From positions 1,302,001-1,366,000 of the forward strand of contig CAWBXO010000001.1 in NCBI GenBank assembly GCA_963792785.1: DNA of 64,000 nt, read 5' to 3'. The position numbers and the translations under genes are program-made. The notes beneath the pieces are model-generated. The model did no database searches. It was not told where the DNA came from and was given only the letters and a program-made list of their open reading frames with translations. This document shows, piece by piece, positions 9,931-20,797 of the stretch; the stretch's first letter is position 1; the number at the start of each line of letters is the position of its first letter. Origin of the DNA: CAWIMX01 sp963792785 (lineage in GTDB: Bacteria; Acidobacteriota; Vicinamibacteria; Vicinamibacterales; CAVVIG01).

Positions 9931-11319
9931 CGCGCTCTTCGCGCCGGACCGCATCCAACTCTGGAGCTTCTCGACGTCCTTCGTCACGGTCCGGGATCCG
10001 GCGAACAGCACGACCGCCAGGATCGCGGCCAGCAGCGGCACGGCGAACATCGCCGAGTGCAGGCCGGTGGCGCGGAACGGTTCGAGCGCGGCGAGGTCGA
10101 AGCCCTTGGCCTGTCCCAGCAGACTCCGGAACTCGGCGCCGATGAGCGACCCGGCCGGCATCGGCTGCACCGCGCCCGCGGCGGCGCCGGCCTGGAACGT
10201 GAAGTAGTCGCTCAGCATGCCGGTACCGACCGGGCCGAGCGACGCGCCGAACAGATACATCGCGGCGAAGTACAGCGCCATCGCCGTCCCCCGCAGCGAC
10301 GGCTCCACGACGTCGTGGATCGTCGAGTACACCGTCGAATGGTACGCGTACATCACGCCGATGCCGAGGCCCATCAGCAGCGAGAAGCCCCACAGGTCGC
10401 CGCCCGGTCGCGTCAGCGCGAAATACATCGGCGGCGTCGCGATCACGAGCGCCCCGGTCGCCACGATCAGCCGGCCGTCCACGCGCTTCTTGCAGAGCGA
10501 GTCGGCCATCGCGCCGCCCACGAACAGGCCGACGATGCCCGAGAAGCCGTAGACGACCATCCACAGATAGCCGGCCGACTTGAGCGCCATGCCGTGGTAG
10601 CGAATCAGGAACGGGATGCCGAACGCGCCCAGCGCGTACATGTTGAAGTTGTGCAGCGCGCCCGACAGGATCACCCACCACATCGTCGGGATCGAGAGGA
10701 CGAGGCCGTAGGGCGAGCCGACACGCCGTCGCGCGCCGACGGCGTGGTCCTCGACCATGCCGCGCGCGGGCTCGCGGATGCCGAGCGCCGCCACCGCGAC
10801 GAGCAGGCCGGGCACGCCCGCCAGAAAGAACGCCGCGCGCCAGCCCCAGGCCTGCCCCACCAGGCCGCCGATGCCGTTGGCGAGGCCGAGGCCGAGCGGC
10901 AGGCCGAGCATCCACACGGCCATGGCGCGCGCGCGCTGCGTCCTGGGAAAGAGATCGCCGATGAGCGAGGTGGACGCCGGCGAGCACGTCGCCTCGCCCA
11001 CGCCGACGCCGAGGCGCACGGCCACGAGCATGGCGAAGCTGCGCGCCGCGCCCGAGAGCGCGGTGAGGAGGCTCCACACGAACACGCCGGCGGAGAGGAT
11101 CTTCCGGCGGTCCCTGGTGTCGGAGAGGCGGCCGAGCGGCACGCCGACGAAGGCGTAGAGCAGCGTGAAGACGGTGCCGAGCAGGCCGAGCGCCGTGTCG
11201 CTCAGATGCCAGTCGAGACGAATCAGCTCTCCGACCGCGCCGATGAGCTGGCGGTCGAAGAAGTTCATGAGGTTGATCGCGAAGAGCACGACGAGGGCGT
11301 ACACGGCGCCGGCGGCCAT
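9928..11319 (-). CDS. MFS transporter, spinster-like
   Basis: 463 residues with about twelve hydrophobic segments. The first helix is followed by NFFDRQLIGAVGELIRLDWHLSD, seen in spinster-type carriers, and the loop 2-3 signature is GVPLGRLSDTRDRRKI. A second half-signature (GGAMADSLCKKRVDGR) precedes helix 8. It is an inner-membrane secondary carrier; the substrate cannot be read from sequence. The acyl-CoA dehydrogenase gene upstream is on the same strand and ends 66 bp before it, so lipid or organic-acid transport is a reasonable guess. Confidence 0.9.
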   Translation of the reverse strand: MAAGAVYALVVLFAINLMNFFDRQLIGAVGELIRLDWHLSDTALGLLGTVFTLLYAFVGVPLGRLSDTRDRRKILSAGVFVWSLLTALSGAARSFAMLVAVRLGVGVGEATCSPASTSLIGDLFPRTQRARAMAVWMLGLPLGLGLANGIGGLVGQAWGWRAAFFLAGVPGLLVAVAALGIREPARGMVEDHAVGARRRVGSPYGLVLSIPTMWWVILSGALHNFNMYALGAFGIPFLIRYHGMALKSAGYLWMVVYGFSGIVGLFVGGAMADSLCKKRVDGRLIVATGALVIATPPMYFALTRPGGDLWGFSLLMGLGIGVMYAYHSTVYSTIHDVVEPSLRGTAMALYFAAMYLFGASLGPVGTGMLSDYFTFQAGAAAGAVQPMPAGSLIGAEFRSLLGQAKGFDLAALEPFRATGLHSAMFAVPLLAAILAVVLFAGSRTVTKDVEKLQSWMRSGAKSA

Positions 11320-11337
11320 GATCGTCCTCTGGTGTCG

Positions 11338-11371
11338 GGCGGACCTTCAGGTCCGCCGGGCCTGAAGGCCC
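11338..11371. repeat. Palindromes GGCGGACC-TTCA-GGTCCGCC and GGGCC-TGAA-GGCCC
   Basis: Two hairpins stand side by side between the acyl-CoA dehydrogenase stop and the MFS start. Both belong to the dispersed TTCA/TGAA-loop family described in the findings. With no T tract they are not classical intrinsic terminators, although they could still slow polymerase. Confidence 0.85.
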
Positions 11372-11385
11372 GGCCTACGTTCTGC

Positions 11386-13107
11386 CTAAAACGGATATTT
11401 CCCGGCGTGAATCACGGCGTCGGCCACGCGGCGGCGCGCGGCAATCGGGTCGACGCCGACGTGCGCCGCCACCGGCGCGAGCGTGTCGGCGAGGGACGGC
11501 CGGCCGCGCGCGGCCAGCGCCGCCGCGACCTGCTTGGCCGAGTGCGCGATCCGGTCGGCCGCGTCGGCCGCATACACGCGCGCGATGTCGCGCGTCGTCT
11601 CGGCCTGCGCCGTCGACCGCGCCGCGGCCGTCTTCTCGGTGCGTGCGAGCGCGCTCTCGGTCGCGTAGATCTCGATCACCACGTCCGCGATCGCGCCGAG
11701 CACTTCCTGCTCCTCCTTCAGGCCGTCGCCCCAGGCGGCCGCGGCCGCGTTCAGCGCGGCAAGCGCCAGCGCCTTCTCGCGGGCGACGAGCGCGTGCTCC
11801 GCCGCGAGCGGGCCGTCCGGGCGGACCGGCGCGCCCGGCGCCGAGGCGAGCATCTCGCGGCCCTGCTTGAGGAGCCGCGTCGGCACGATGACGCGGTTGA
11901 TCTCGTTCGTGCCCTCGTAGATGCGCGTGATGCGGGCGTCGCGATAGCCGCGCTCGACCGGGAACTCGCGCGAGTAGCCGTTGCCGCCGAACACCTGGAT
12001 CGACTCGTCCGTGCAGTACGCGAGCGCCTCGCTCGTCCACACCTTGTTGATCGAGCACTCGATCGCGAAGCCCTCGATCGTCTTCAGCACCTTCACGTCG
12101 GCCGGGTCCACGCCCTCGAGCGCGCGGTCCACGTCGCCGAGCGTGCGATAGACCATCGAGTCGCCCACGTAGCAGCGGATGGCCATCTCGCCGAGCTTCT
12201 GCTGGATCAGCCCGAACTCCGCGATCGCGCGGCCGAACTGGCGCCGTTCCTTCGCGTACTTCACGGCGTGATTGAGCGCGATCTTGGCGCCGCCCATGTT
12301 GCGCGTGCCGAGCTTCACGCGGCCGATATTCAGGACGTTGAAGGCCACCTTGTGGCCCTCGCCGATCGTGCCGAGCAGATTCTCGACCGGCACCTTCACG
12401 TTATCGAGCATCACGGCGGTCGTCGACGACCCGTCGAGCCCGAGTTTCGCCTCGTCTTTTCCGGTCACGACGCCCATGCCGCGCTCGACGAGGAACGCGG
12501 TGAACTTCTCGCCGTCGACCTTCACGAAGATCGTGAACAGATCGGCGAAGCCGCCGTTCGTGATCCACATCTTCTGGCCGTTGAGCACGTAGTGCGTGCC
12601 GTCCGGGGTGAGCGTGGCCGTGGTCTTCGCGGCGAGCGCGTCGGATCCCGACTGCGGCTCGGTGAGGCAGTAGCACGCCACCATCTCGCCGCTCGCGAGC
12701 TTCGGCAGGTAGCGCGCCTTCTGCTCGGGGTTCCCGAAGAACACCAGCGGCAGCGTGCCGATCACCGTGTGCGCGCCGAGCGATCCGCCGAACGACGGGC
12801 TCACCGAGATCTGCTCGCCGACGTACGCCGCGCTGATCTTGTCCAGTTCGAGGCCGCCGTACGCCTCCGGGATCTCGAGGCGCAGCAGGTCCAGCTCGCC
12901 CGCCTTCTTCAGCAGCTCGCGCGTGAGCGGCCAGTCGTGCTGGAACAGCCGGGGTTCGACCGGCAGCACTTCCTGGCGCATGAACTCGGCCGCCGTCTGG
13001 CCGAACAGCCGCTGCTCGTCGCTCAGGTCCTCGCGGACGAAGAGATCGGCCGGTTCGAGTGACGACACGAGAAACCGTCCGCCGCCGGCAAGTGTGTGTG
13101 TGGGCAT
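11386..13107 (-). CDS. Acyl-CoA dehydrogenase, long form
   Basis: 573 residues from the ATG at 13107. The FAD and substrate signatures are CYCLTEPQSGSDALAAKTTA, GQKMWITNGGFADLF, RRQFGRAIAEFGLIQQKLGEMA and the catalytic-Glu segment RIYEGTNEINR. The extra C-terminal helical domain of about 170 residues makes it resemble the VLCAD/ACAD9 type rather than the 380-residue short forms. It should perform the first step of beta-oxidation, acyl-CoA to trans-2-enoyl-CoA. It is divergent from the SDR/synthetase operon with only 37 bp between starts, so the two probably share regulation. Confidence 0.95.
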   Translation of the reverse strand: MPTHTLAGGGRFLVSSLEPADLFVREDLSDEQRLFGQTAAEFMRQEVLPVEPRLFQHDWPLTRELLKKAGELDLLRLEIPEAYGGLELDKISAAYVGEQISVSPSFGGSLGAHTVIGTLPLVFFGNPEQKARYLPKLASGEMVACYCLTEPQSGSDALAAKTTATLTPDGTHYVLNGQKMWITNGGFADLFTIFVKVDGEKFTAFLVERGMGVVTGKDEAKLGLDGSSTTAVMLDNVKVPVENLLGTIGEGHKVAFNVLNIGRVKLGTRNMGGAKIALNHAVKYAKERRQFGRAIAEFGLIQQKLGEMAIRCYVGDSMVYRTLGDVDRALEGVDPADVKVLKTIEGFAIECSINKVWTSEALAYCTDESIQVFGGNGYSREFPVERGYRDARITRIYEGTNEINRVIVPTRLLKQGREMLASAPGAPVRPDGPLAAEHALVAREKALALAALNAAAAAWGDGLKEEQEVLGAIADVVIEIYATESALARTEKTAAARSTAQAETTRDIARVYAADAADRIAHSAKQVAAALAARGRPSLADTLAPVAAHVGVDPIAARRRVADAVIHAGKYPF

Positions 13108-13144
13108 AGTTGACACTGCGATTGCGGGGCAGTATAAGCCCAGC

Positions 13145-13918
13145 GTGCCGGCACTTCCTGAATTATTCGCACTCACGGGCCGAGCGGCCATCGTCACGGG
13201 CGGCTCGCGCGGCCTGGGGCTCGAAATCGCCGAAGGCCTCGGCGAAGCCGGCGCCCGCCTGATGATCTGCGCGCGCCGCGACGAGTGGCTCAAGCCCGCG
13301 CTCGAGGAGCTGCGCGGCAAGGGCTTCACCGTCGAGGGCATGCTCTGCGACGTCGCCCGCCCCAACGAAGTCCAGGCCGTCGTCGACAAGACGATGGCGG
13401 CGTTCGGGCAGGTCGACATCCTCGTCAATAACGCCGGCATCACCTGGGGCGCCAAGCCCGAGGATCTGCCGGTCGACAAGTGGCAGAAGGTCATCGACGT
13501 GAACCTGACGGGCGCGTTCCTCTTCGCGCAGGCCGCCGGGCGCGAGATGCTCAAGCGGCAGTACGGCCGCATCGTGAACATCGCGTCGATCGCCGGGCTG
13601 CACGCGTCCGTGAACGGCCCGCACTACGCCGCCTACAGCGCGAGCAAGGCCGGGCTGATGGGCCTCACGCGCGAGCTCGCCGCCTCGTGGGGCCGGTCGA
13701 ACATCCGCGTGAACGCGATCGCGCCCGGGTTCTTCCACTCGCGCCTGGCCGATCCCGCGATTCACCTCGCCGAGCCCTCGATCAAGGCGAACAGCCCGAT
13801 CCCGCGCGTCGGCGGCCCCGGCGAGCTGAAGGGCGTCGCGGTGTTCCTCGCCGCCGACGCGTCCAACTACATCACGGGGCAGACCATCGTCGTCGATGGC
13901 GGCCGGACCATTGCCTGA
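13145..13918 (+). CDS. SDR family NAD(P)-dependent oxidoreductase
   Basis: 257 residues from a GTG at 13145. The classical SDR motifs are TGGSRGLG (cofactor), DILVNNAGITWG, INIASIAG-like strand 5 and the catalytic YAAYSASKAG (Tyr and Lys). The C-terminus (ADASNYITGQTIVVDGG) is typical of 3-oxoacyl reductases and gluconate 5-dehydrogenases. Its place at the head of an operon with acyl-CoA synthetase and thioesterase suggests a hydroxyacyl or related lipid substrate. Its stop lies 23 bp inside the next gene. Confidence 0.93.
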   Translation: MPALPELFALTGRAAIVTGGSRGLGLEIAEGLGEAGARLMICARRDEWLKPALEELRGKGFTVEGMLCDVARPNEVQAVVDKTMAAFGQVDILVNNAGITWGAKPEDLPVDKWQKVIDVNLTGAFLFAQAAGREMLKRQYGRIVNIASIAGLHASVNGPHYAAYSASKAGLMGLTRELAASWGRSNIRVNAIAPGFFHSRLADPAIHLAEPSIKANSPIPRVGGPGELKGVAVFLAADASNYITGQTIVVDGGRTIA

Positions 13919-15569
13919 ATCCCCCTACGCGGCGCGGCCCTGGCTCCAGCACTACGACTACTGGGTGCGGCCGCACCTGACTTATCCGGGACGGCCGCTG
14001 TACGACGTCCTCGCCATCGCGGCCGTCGATCACGCCGACAAGCCGGCGACGACGTTCTTCGGCGCCGAGCTCACCTTCCGCGAGATCAAGCGGCGCGTCG
14101 ACCGCCTCGCCACGGCCCTCGCCGCCCGCGGCATCGTCAAGGGCGACCGCGTCGGCATCATGCTGCCGAACTCGCCGCAGTACATCATCTCGGCGTTCGC
14201 GATCCTCCGGCTCGGCGGCATCATCGTGAACATCAACCCCACCTACACGGCGCGGGAAGTCGGCATCGCCGGCGCCGACTCGGGGATGAAGGCGCTCGTC
14301 ACGCTCGACACGCTCGCGCCGCTCGCCCTGGGGCTGAAGGATCAGATCCCGTGCGAGCGCGTCATCGTGACGACGCTGGCCGAATACGCGAAGGACGGCG
14401 CCGCGCCGCCGGTGGTCGACGGCTGCGAGGCGCTCACCGACCTGATCACCGGCGTCGCCGCCGTCGACCTGCCGGCCGTGCCCATCACGCCGGACGACCT
14501 CGCCGTGCTGCAGTACACGGGCGGCACCACCGGCACGCCCAAAGCGGCCATGCTCACGCACGGCAACATCTTCGCGAACGTCGTGCAAACCGAGAACTGG
14601 TCGCTCCGCTGGAACCAGCGCGGCGGCGAGCGCTACCTCGTCGTGCTGCCCTACTTCCACATCTACGCGTTCACGGTGGCGATGATGATGGGCCTCTGGG
14701 TGGGCGCGCTGCAGATCATCTTCCCGAAGTACGACGTCGAAGCGGTGCTGGCCGCCCTGCGCGACTACCAGCCGACGTACGTCCCCGCCGTGCCGACGAT
14801 CTTCGTGTCGCTGCTCGCGCACCCGAAGATCGGCGAGTTCGCGCTGGACGGCATCCGGCTCTTCAACAGCGGCGGCGCGCCGTGCCCGGTCGAAGTGATC
14901 TATGAGTTCGAGAAGCGGATCGGCCGGCCGCTCAACGAGGGCTACGGGCTCTCGGAGACCTCGCCCGTCACGCATTCGACGCCCTACCTCGCCGTCCGGA
15001 AGCCCGGGACGGTGGGCCTGCCCATGCCCGACACCGACATGAAGATCGTGGACGTCGAAACCGGCGATCGCGAACTGCCGGTCGGCGAGGCCGGCGAGCT
15101 GTGCATCTCGGGCCCACAGGTGATGAAGGGCTACTGGCAGAAGCCCGACGAAACGGCGCGCGTCATCCGCGTGCACGCGGACGGCCGGACGTGGTTTCAC
15201 ACGGGCGATATCGCGCGCATGGACGAGGACGGCTTCACGTCGATCGTCCAGCGCAAGAAGGATCTGATCATCGTCGACGGCTTCAACGTGTATCCGAGCG
15301 ACGTCGAGGGTGTGCTCTACACGCACCCGGCCGTCCGGCTGGCCGCCGCCATCGGCATCCCGCACTCGTATCACGGCGAAGTGGTGAAGGCGTGCGTCGT
15401 GCTGCGCGACGGCGCCACGGCGACGAAGGACGACCTGCTCGCGCACTGCCGCAAGGAACTGGCCGAGTACAAGGTGCCGCGCGAGATCGAGCTGCGCGAG
15501 TCGCTGCCGATGAGCGCGGTCGGCAAGATCCTCTATCGCGTCCTGCGCGACGAACAAGCCCCGTCGTGA
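13896..15569 (+). CDS. Long-chain fatty acyl-CoA synthetase (AMP-binding)
   Basis: 557 residues. The adenylation core shows LQYTGGTTGTPKAAMLTHGN (P-loop), NEGYGLSETSPV, TGDIARMDEDGF and the hinge/lysine region VVDGFNVYPSDVEGVLYTHP and SAVGKILYR. These match FadD-type ligases, which activate free fatty acids to acyl-CoA with ATP. The start overlaps the SDR stop and the thioesterase start overlaps this stop by 4 bp (GTGA), so translation is probably coupled. It supplies acyl-CoA to the dehydrogenase and FadJ-type enzyme nearby. Confidence 0.95.
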   Translation: MAAGPLPESPYAARPWLQHYDYWVRPHLTYPGRPLYDVLAIAAVDHADKPATTFFGAELTFREIKRRVDRLATALAARGIVKGDRVGIMLPNSPQYIISAFAILRLGGIIVNINPTYTAREVGIAGADSGMKALVTLDTLAPLALGLKDQIPCERVIVTTLAEYAKDGAAPPVVDGCEALTDLITGVAAVDLPAVPITPDDLAVLQYTGGTTGTPKAAMLTHGNIFANVVQTENWSLRWNQRGGERYLVVLPYFHIYAFTVAMMMGLWVGALQIIFPKYDVEAVLAALRDYQPTYVPAVPTIFVSLLAHPKIGEFALDGIRLFNSGGAPCPVEVIYEFEKRIGRPLNEGYGLSETSPVTHSTPYLAVRKPGTVGLPMPDTDMKIVDVETGDRELPVGEAGELCISGPQVMKGYWQKPDETARVIRVHADGRTWFHTGDIARMDEDGFTSIVQRKKDLIIVDGFNVYPSDVEGVLYTHPAVRLAAAIGIPHSYHGEVVKACVVLRDGATATKDDLLAHCRKELAEYKVPREIELRESLPMSAVGKILYRVLRDEQAPS

Positions 15570-15991
15570 CCGCCCTCGATCGGTTCCGGAAGATGGTCGC
15601 CGGCGAGCTGCCGCCGCCGCCGATCCTGCGGCTGCTCGGCGTCCGCATGACCGAGGTCGAGCACGGCCGCGTGGTCTTCGAGGTCACGCCCGTCGAGGAC
15701 CACTACAACGGGATGGGCGTCGCCCACGGCGGCCTGGCCGCGACGCTCATGGACTCCGCGCTCGGCGTCGCCATCAACGCCGCGGCGCCCGAGGGGAAGA
15801 CGTTCACGACGCTCGAGCTGAAAGTGAATTACGTCCGTCCGATCACGACCGCCACCGGCCCCATCCGCTGCGAAGGCACGGTGATTCACATCGGGAATCG
15901 CACCGCCACGGCGGAAGCCCGCATCACGGATGCCGGCGGCAAGCTGTACGCCCACGGAACCACGACCTGCATTACAGTCGAGAAACGCTAG
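15566..15991 (+). CDS. PaaI family hotdog thioesterase
   Basis: 141 residues with the hotdog-fold signature: HYNGMGVAHGGLAATLMDSALGVAINA and LELKVNYVRPITTATGPIRCEGTVIHIGNRTATAEARI. PaaI-type enzymes hydrolyse acyl- or aryl-CoA esters and can recycle CoA from dead-end intermediates. The GTG start overlaps the synthetase stop by 4 bp, marking it as third gene of the operon. Confidence 0.92.
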   Translation: MTALDRFRKMVAGELPPPPILRLLGVRMTEVEHGRVVFEVTPVEDHYNGMGVAHGGLAATLMDSALGVAINAAAPEGKTFTTLELKVNYVRPITTATGPIRCEGTVIHIGNRTATAEARITDAGGKLYAHGTTTCITVEKR

Positions 15992-15992
15992 G

Positions 15993-16023
15993 ACATCACC
16001 ACATCACGACATCACCACATTCC
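15993..16023. repeat. Short CATCACCACAT/CATCACGACAT repeats
   Basis: Three degenerate copies of a CATCACCA word fill the 48-bp gap before the FadJ-type gene. No secondary function is visible. Confidence 0.6.
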
Positions 16024-16039
16024 CCGCATTGAGGCACGA

Positions 16040-18166
16040 ATGCCTGTCACCTACGAAGTTCGAGATCGCGTCGCCGTGGTCACCATCGACAACCCGCCCG
16101 TGAACGCGCTCGCACCCGAGATCTGGAAGGGCGTCGACGACGCGATCGCGCGCGCCGCGGGCGATGCCGGCGCCGACGCCGTCGTCTTGATCGGCGCGGG
16201 CACGACGTTCGTGGCCGGCGCGGACATCAAGGTGTTCGACACGCTGAAGACGCGTGAGCAGTCGCTCGAGCGCTCGGCCGGCAGCCACGCGCTCCTGAAG
16301 CGCGTCGAGGACACGCCGAAGCCGGTCGTCGCCGCGATCCACGGACACGCGCTCGGCGGCGGCCTCGAGATGGCGATGGCCTGCCACTACCGCGTCGCCA
16401 CGAAGGACGCGCGCGTCGGCCAGCCGGAAGTACTGCTCGGCATCATCCCCGGCGCCGGCGGCACGCAGCGCCTGCCGCGCCTCTGCGGCGTCGAGATGGC
16501 CATCGTCATGTGCACCGACGGCAAACCCGTCTCCGCGTCGAAGGCGCAGGCGGCCGGCATCGTCGACCAGGCGGTCGACGGCGACCGCGACGCCCTGCTC
16601 GCCGCCGCGTCCGCGTTCGCGAAGGACAAGGCCGCGAAGGCGGAGATCCGGAAGACACGCGAGCAGACGGCGAAGATCGGCGACGTGGCCGCCGCGCGCG
16701 AGACCTGCGCGAAGGCGCGGCCGATGGTCAAGAAGGGCGCGAAGGGCGCCGAGGCGCCGCTCGCCGCCCTCGCCGCCATCGAGGCCGGCCTCGGCCAGCC
16801 GTTCGACGCCGGTTCGCTGCGCGAGCGCGAGATCTTCGCCGACTGCGTCGTCTCGGATCAATCGCACGCGCTGCGCCACCTGTTCTTCGCCGAGCGCGAA
16901 GCGCTCAAGGTGCCCGACGTCCCGAAGGACACGCCCGCGAAGACCGTCTCTCGCGCGGCCGTCGTCGGCGCGGGGACGATGGGCGGCGGCATCGCGATGA
17001 GCTACGCGAACGCCGGCATCCCCGTGCTTCTCAAGGAAGTCGATCAGGCGGCGCTCGACCGCGGCCTCGGCGTCATCCGCAAGAACTACCAGTCCACCGT
17101 GGACAAGGGCCGCATGACGCCCTCGCAGCTCGAGAAGACGATGGCGCTCATCACGCCGACGACGAGCTACGACGGCTTCACGGACGTCGACATCGTCGTC
17201 GAGGCGGTGTTCGAGGACATGGACCTGAAGAAGAAGACGTTCGCCGAGATCGCGAAGGCCACGCGGGCGGACTGCGTGCTCGCGTCGAACACGTCCACGC
17301 TCGACATCGACGAGTTCGCCCAGGCGAGCGGCCGGCCGGCGCAGGTGATCGGCCACCACTTCTTCAGCCCGGCGAACGTGATGAAGCTGCTCGAGATCGT
17401 GCGCGGCCGGGAGTCGAGCAAGGACGTCATCGCGACGTCAATCAAGTTGTCGAAGAAGCTCGCGAAGGTCGGCGTGGTCGTCGGCAACTGCTTCGGCTTC
17501 GTCGCCAACCGCATGCTCGCGTACTACATGCGCGAGGCGTACCTGCTGCTCGAGGAAGGCGCGAGCGTCCCGCAGATCGACAAGGTGCTGACCGACTTCG
17601 GCCTGCCGGTCGGGCCCTACGGCATGCAGGACATCGCCGGCATCGACGTCGGCGCCCGCATCCGGATGTACCTGAAGTCGGTGGGCAAGACGCGCGCCGA
17701 GGGGCCGCAGTCCGAGGTGCCCGACCGGCTGTTCGAGATGGGTCGCTACGGCCAGAAGACCGGGGCCGGCTGGTACCGGTACGAGAAGGGCAGCCGCGAG
17801 CGGATTCCCGACCCGCTGATCGACGAGCTCGCCGCCGAAGCGGCGGCGAAGCGCGGCATCGCGCGACGGAAGGTCTCGGACGACGAGATCCTCGCGCGCA
17901 TCACCACGGCGCTCGCCAACGAGGGCGCGCAGGTGCTCGAGGAGCACTTTGCCACGCGCGCCAGCGACATCGACGTCGTCTACTGCTACGGCTTCGGCTT
18001 CCCACGCTACCGCGGCGGCCCGATGTACTACGCCGAGACCGAGGTGGGCCTGCCGGCCCTGCTCGCGCGCGTGCAGGAGTACCGCGAGCGGTTCGGCGAC
18101 TACTGGACGCCGTCGCCTCGCCTCGAGCGACTCGTGGCCGAGGGCAAGGGCTTCTACGACGAGTAG
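16040..18166 (+). CDS. Enoyl-CoA hydratase/3-hydroxyacyl-CoA dehydrogenase fusion (FadB/FadJ-like)
   Basis: 708 residues. The N-terminal crotonase domain (1-200) has VLIGAGTTFVAGADIKVF and HGHALGGGLEMAMACHYRVATKDARVGQPEVLLGIIPGAGGTQRLPRL. The dehydrogenase part begins near 305 with the NAD site VVGAGTMGGGIAMSYANAGI, followed by VLASNTSTLDIDEFAQ, IGHHFFSPANVMKLLEIVRG and the C-terminal helical domain with GRYGQKTGAGWYRYEKGSR. It catalyses hydration of enoyl-CoA and oxidation of L-3-hydroxyacyl-CoA. The thiolase needed to finish the cycle is at 20906. It follows the synthetase/thioesterase operon on the same strand. Confidence 0.96.
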   Translation: MPVTYEVRDRVAVVTIDNPPVNALAPEIWKGVDDAIARAAGDAGADAVVLIGAGTTFVAGADIKVFDTLKTREQSLERSAGSHALLKRVEDTPKPVVAAIHGHALGGGLEMAMACHYRVATKDARVGQPEVLLGIIPGAGGTQRLPRLCGVEMAIVMCTDGKPVSASKAQAAGIVDQAVDGDRDALLAAASAFAKDKAAKAEIRKTREQTAKIGDVAAARETCAKARPMVKKGAKGAEAPLAALAAIEAGLGQPFDAGSLREREIFADCVVSDQSHALRHLFFAEREALKVPDVPKDTPAKTVSRAAVVGAGTMGGGIAMSYANAGIPVLLKEVDQAALDRGLGVIRKNYQSTVDKGRMTPSQLEKTMALITPTTSYDGFTDVDIVVEAVFEDMDLKKKTFAEIAKATRADCVLASNTSTLDIDEFAQASGRPAQVIGHHFFSPANVMKLLEIVRGRESSKDVIATSIKLSKKLAKVGVVVGNCFGFVANRMLAYYMREAYLLLEEGASVPQIDKVLTDFGLPVGPYGMQDIAGIDVGARIRMYLKSVGKTRAEGPQSEVPDRLFEMGRYGQKTGAGWYRYEKGSRERIPDPLIDELAAEAAAKRGIARRKVSDDEILARITTALANEGAQVLEEHFATRASDIDVVYCYGFGFPRYRGGPMYYAETEVGLPALLARVQEYRERFGDYWTPSPRLERLVAEGKGFYDE

Positions 18167-18170
18167 CCGC

Positions 18171-18629
18171 GTGGTCACCATCCCGAGCGTCGAGTTCCTG
18201 CGCGAGCGCGCCGGCCAGGAAGTGGCCGTCAGCGACTGGCTCGCGATCACGCAGGACCGCATCGATCACTTCGCCGAGACCACCGAGGATCGGCAGTGGA
18301 TCCACGTCGATCCGGCGCGCGCCGCGGCCGAATCGCCATTCGGGACGACGATCGCGCACGGGTTCCTGACGCTCTCCCTGGTCAGCGTGCTCGCGCGGCA
18401 GGCGATGACGCTGCCACCGGGCAAGATGGGCGTGAACTACGGCCTGAACAAGGTCCGCTTCGTCACGCCCGTGCCGAGCGGCACGAAGATCCGCGGCCGC
18501 TTCACCCCCGCCGAGGTCTCCGACGTCGGCGGCGGGGCCACGCAGGTCGTCTGGCACATCGTCGTCGAGCGCGAGGGCGGCACGAAGCCGTGCCTGGTGG
18601 CGGAGTGGATCGTGAGGTACTACCGATAG
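18171..18629 (+). CDS. MaoC family (R)-specific enoyl-CoA hydratase/dehydratase
   Basis: 152 residues from a GTG 5 bp after the FadJ-type stop, so surely co-transcribed. The hydratase-2 motif is present (QWIHVDPARAAAESPFGTTIAHGFLTLSL), supplying the Asp/His pair. The rest is a single hotdog fold (NYGLNKVRFVTPVPSGTKIRGRF). It would hydrate trans-2-enoyl-CoA to the (R)-3-hydroxy form or act on branched acyl-CoAs. Confidence 0.93.
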   Translation: MVTIPSVEFLRERAGQEVAVSDWLAITQDRIDHFAETTEDRQWIHVDPARAAAESPFGTTIAHGFLTLSLVSVLARQAMTLPPGKMGVNYGLNKVRFVTPVPSGTKIRGRFTPAEVSDVGGGATQVVWHIVVEREGGTKPCLVAEWIVRYYR

Positions 18630-18681
18630 CATTGGGTGATTGGGTAATTTGGTAATTTGGTAATTTGGTAATTTGGTGATC
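18630..18681. repeat. TAATTTGGTAATTTGG tandem array
   Basis: Four to five copies of an 8-9 bp word (GGTAATTT) follow the MaoC stop immediately. It is strikingly AT-rich against the surrounding DNA. It matches one arm of the inverted array at 27996-28096. Confidence 0.85.
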
Positions 18682-18700
18682 GACTAAGCAGGAGGGCGCG

Positions 18701-20248
<1,548 letters not shown>

Positions 20249-20287
20249 CCGTCCGGTAACCATCCCCGCCCGCCGCCGGTCATCACT

Positions 20288-20372
20288 CAGAGGTTCTGGG
20301 GTTCCAGGGGTTCTGGGGGTTCTGGAGGTCGGGTTCTGGGTTCCAGGGGTTCGGGGGTTCTAGGGGTTCCTG
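20288..20372. repeat. G-rich arm of inverted element, copy 2 (left arm)
   Basis: Words GGTTCTGGGG, GTTCCAGGGG and GGGGGTTC occur in the same order as the G-rich half of copies 1 and 3. The matching C-rich arm is not adjacent but at 20798-20884, on the far side of the four-helix-bundle gene. The last three codons and stop of that gene lie inside this arm. Confidence 0.88.
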
Positions 20373-20743
20373 GGGCTCCGCTGGCTTTTCAGGTACTGAA
20401 TCAGCTTGAGGGCGGCCATGGACGCGCGGCGGCACAGGAGGCGCAGGCGGTCGGTCTCCTCGGCCGAGAAGTAGCCGCGCTCGTGGCCGTCGAGCAGGTG
20501 GCAGTCGGTTTCGGCGAGGGAGCCGCGCGCGATTTCGAGGAAGCGGGCGAACTCCTTCGGACGAAATCGAGCGAAGCCTTCGGCGATATTACGCGGCGCC
20601 GACGCCGCCGCGTCACGCAGCTGATCGCAGAATCTGACGTCCCGCGCCGCCGGCGGCGAGGCAGTAATCGCCCACACGCCCAGCTTCAATTCGTGCGAAA
20701 GCCGCCAAACATCGAGTTCTTCGTAACGCCGTGCCGTCGCCAC
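20360..20743 (-). CDS. Four helix bundle protein (23S rRNA intervening-sequence protein family)
   Basis: About 127 residues. The family pattern is clear: RYEELDVWRLSHELKLGVWAIT, CDQLRDAAASAPRNIAEGFARF, EFARFLEIARGSLAETDCHLLDGHERGYFS and a final helix ending in LIQYLKSQ. No biochemical role is firmly known for this family, which is often found in rRNA intervening sequences or as stand-alone genes. The start is uncertain: a GTG at 20743 or a TTG at 20773, with no ATG. The gene is bracketed by inverted arms at 20288-20372 and 20798-20884, as if it were the cargo of a small element. Confidence 0.85.
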   Translation of the reverse strand: MATARRYEELDVWRLSHELKLGVWAITASPPAARDVRFCDQLRDAAASAPRNIAEGFARFRPKEFARFLEIARGSLAETDCHLLDGHERGYFSAEETDRLRLLCRRASMAALKLIQYLKSQRSPRNP

Positions 20744-20797
20744 GCCCGACGCCGAGCACGACCCATGCCACAATCGCGTTCATGGCACCGTCTCTCG

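Noticed and set aside
10057..13062. Very long plus-strand open frame opposite the MFS and acyl-CoA dehydrogenase genes
   Set aside because: Composition is Arg/His/Ala-rich without any motif, and both opposite-strand genes have clear conserved signatures. It is a shadow of high-GC third positions.
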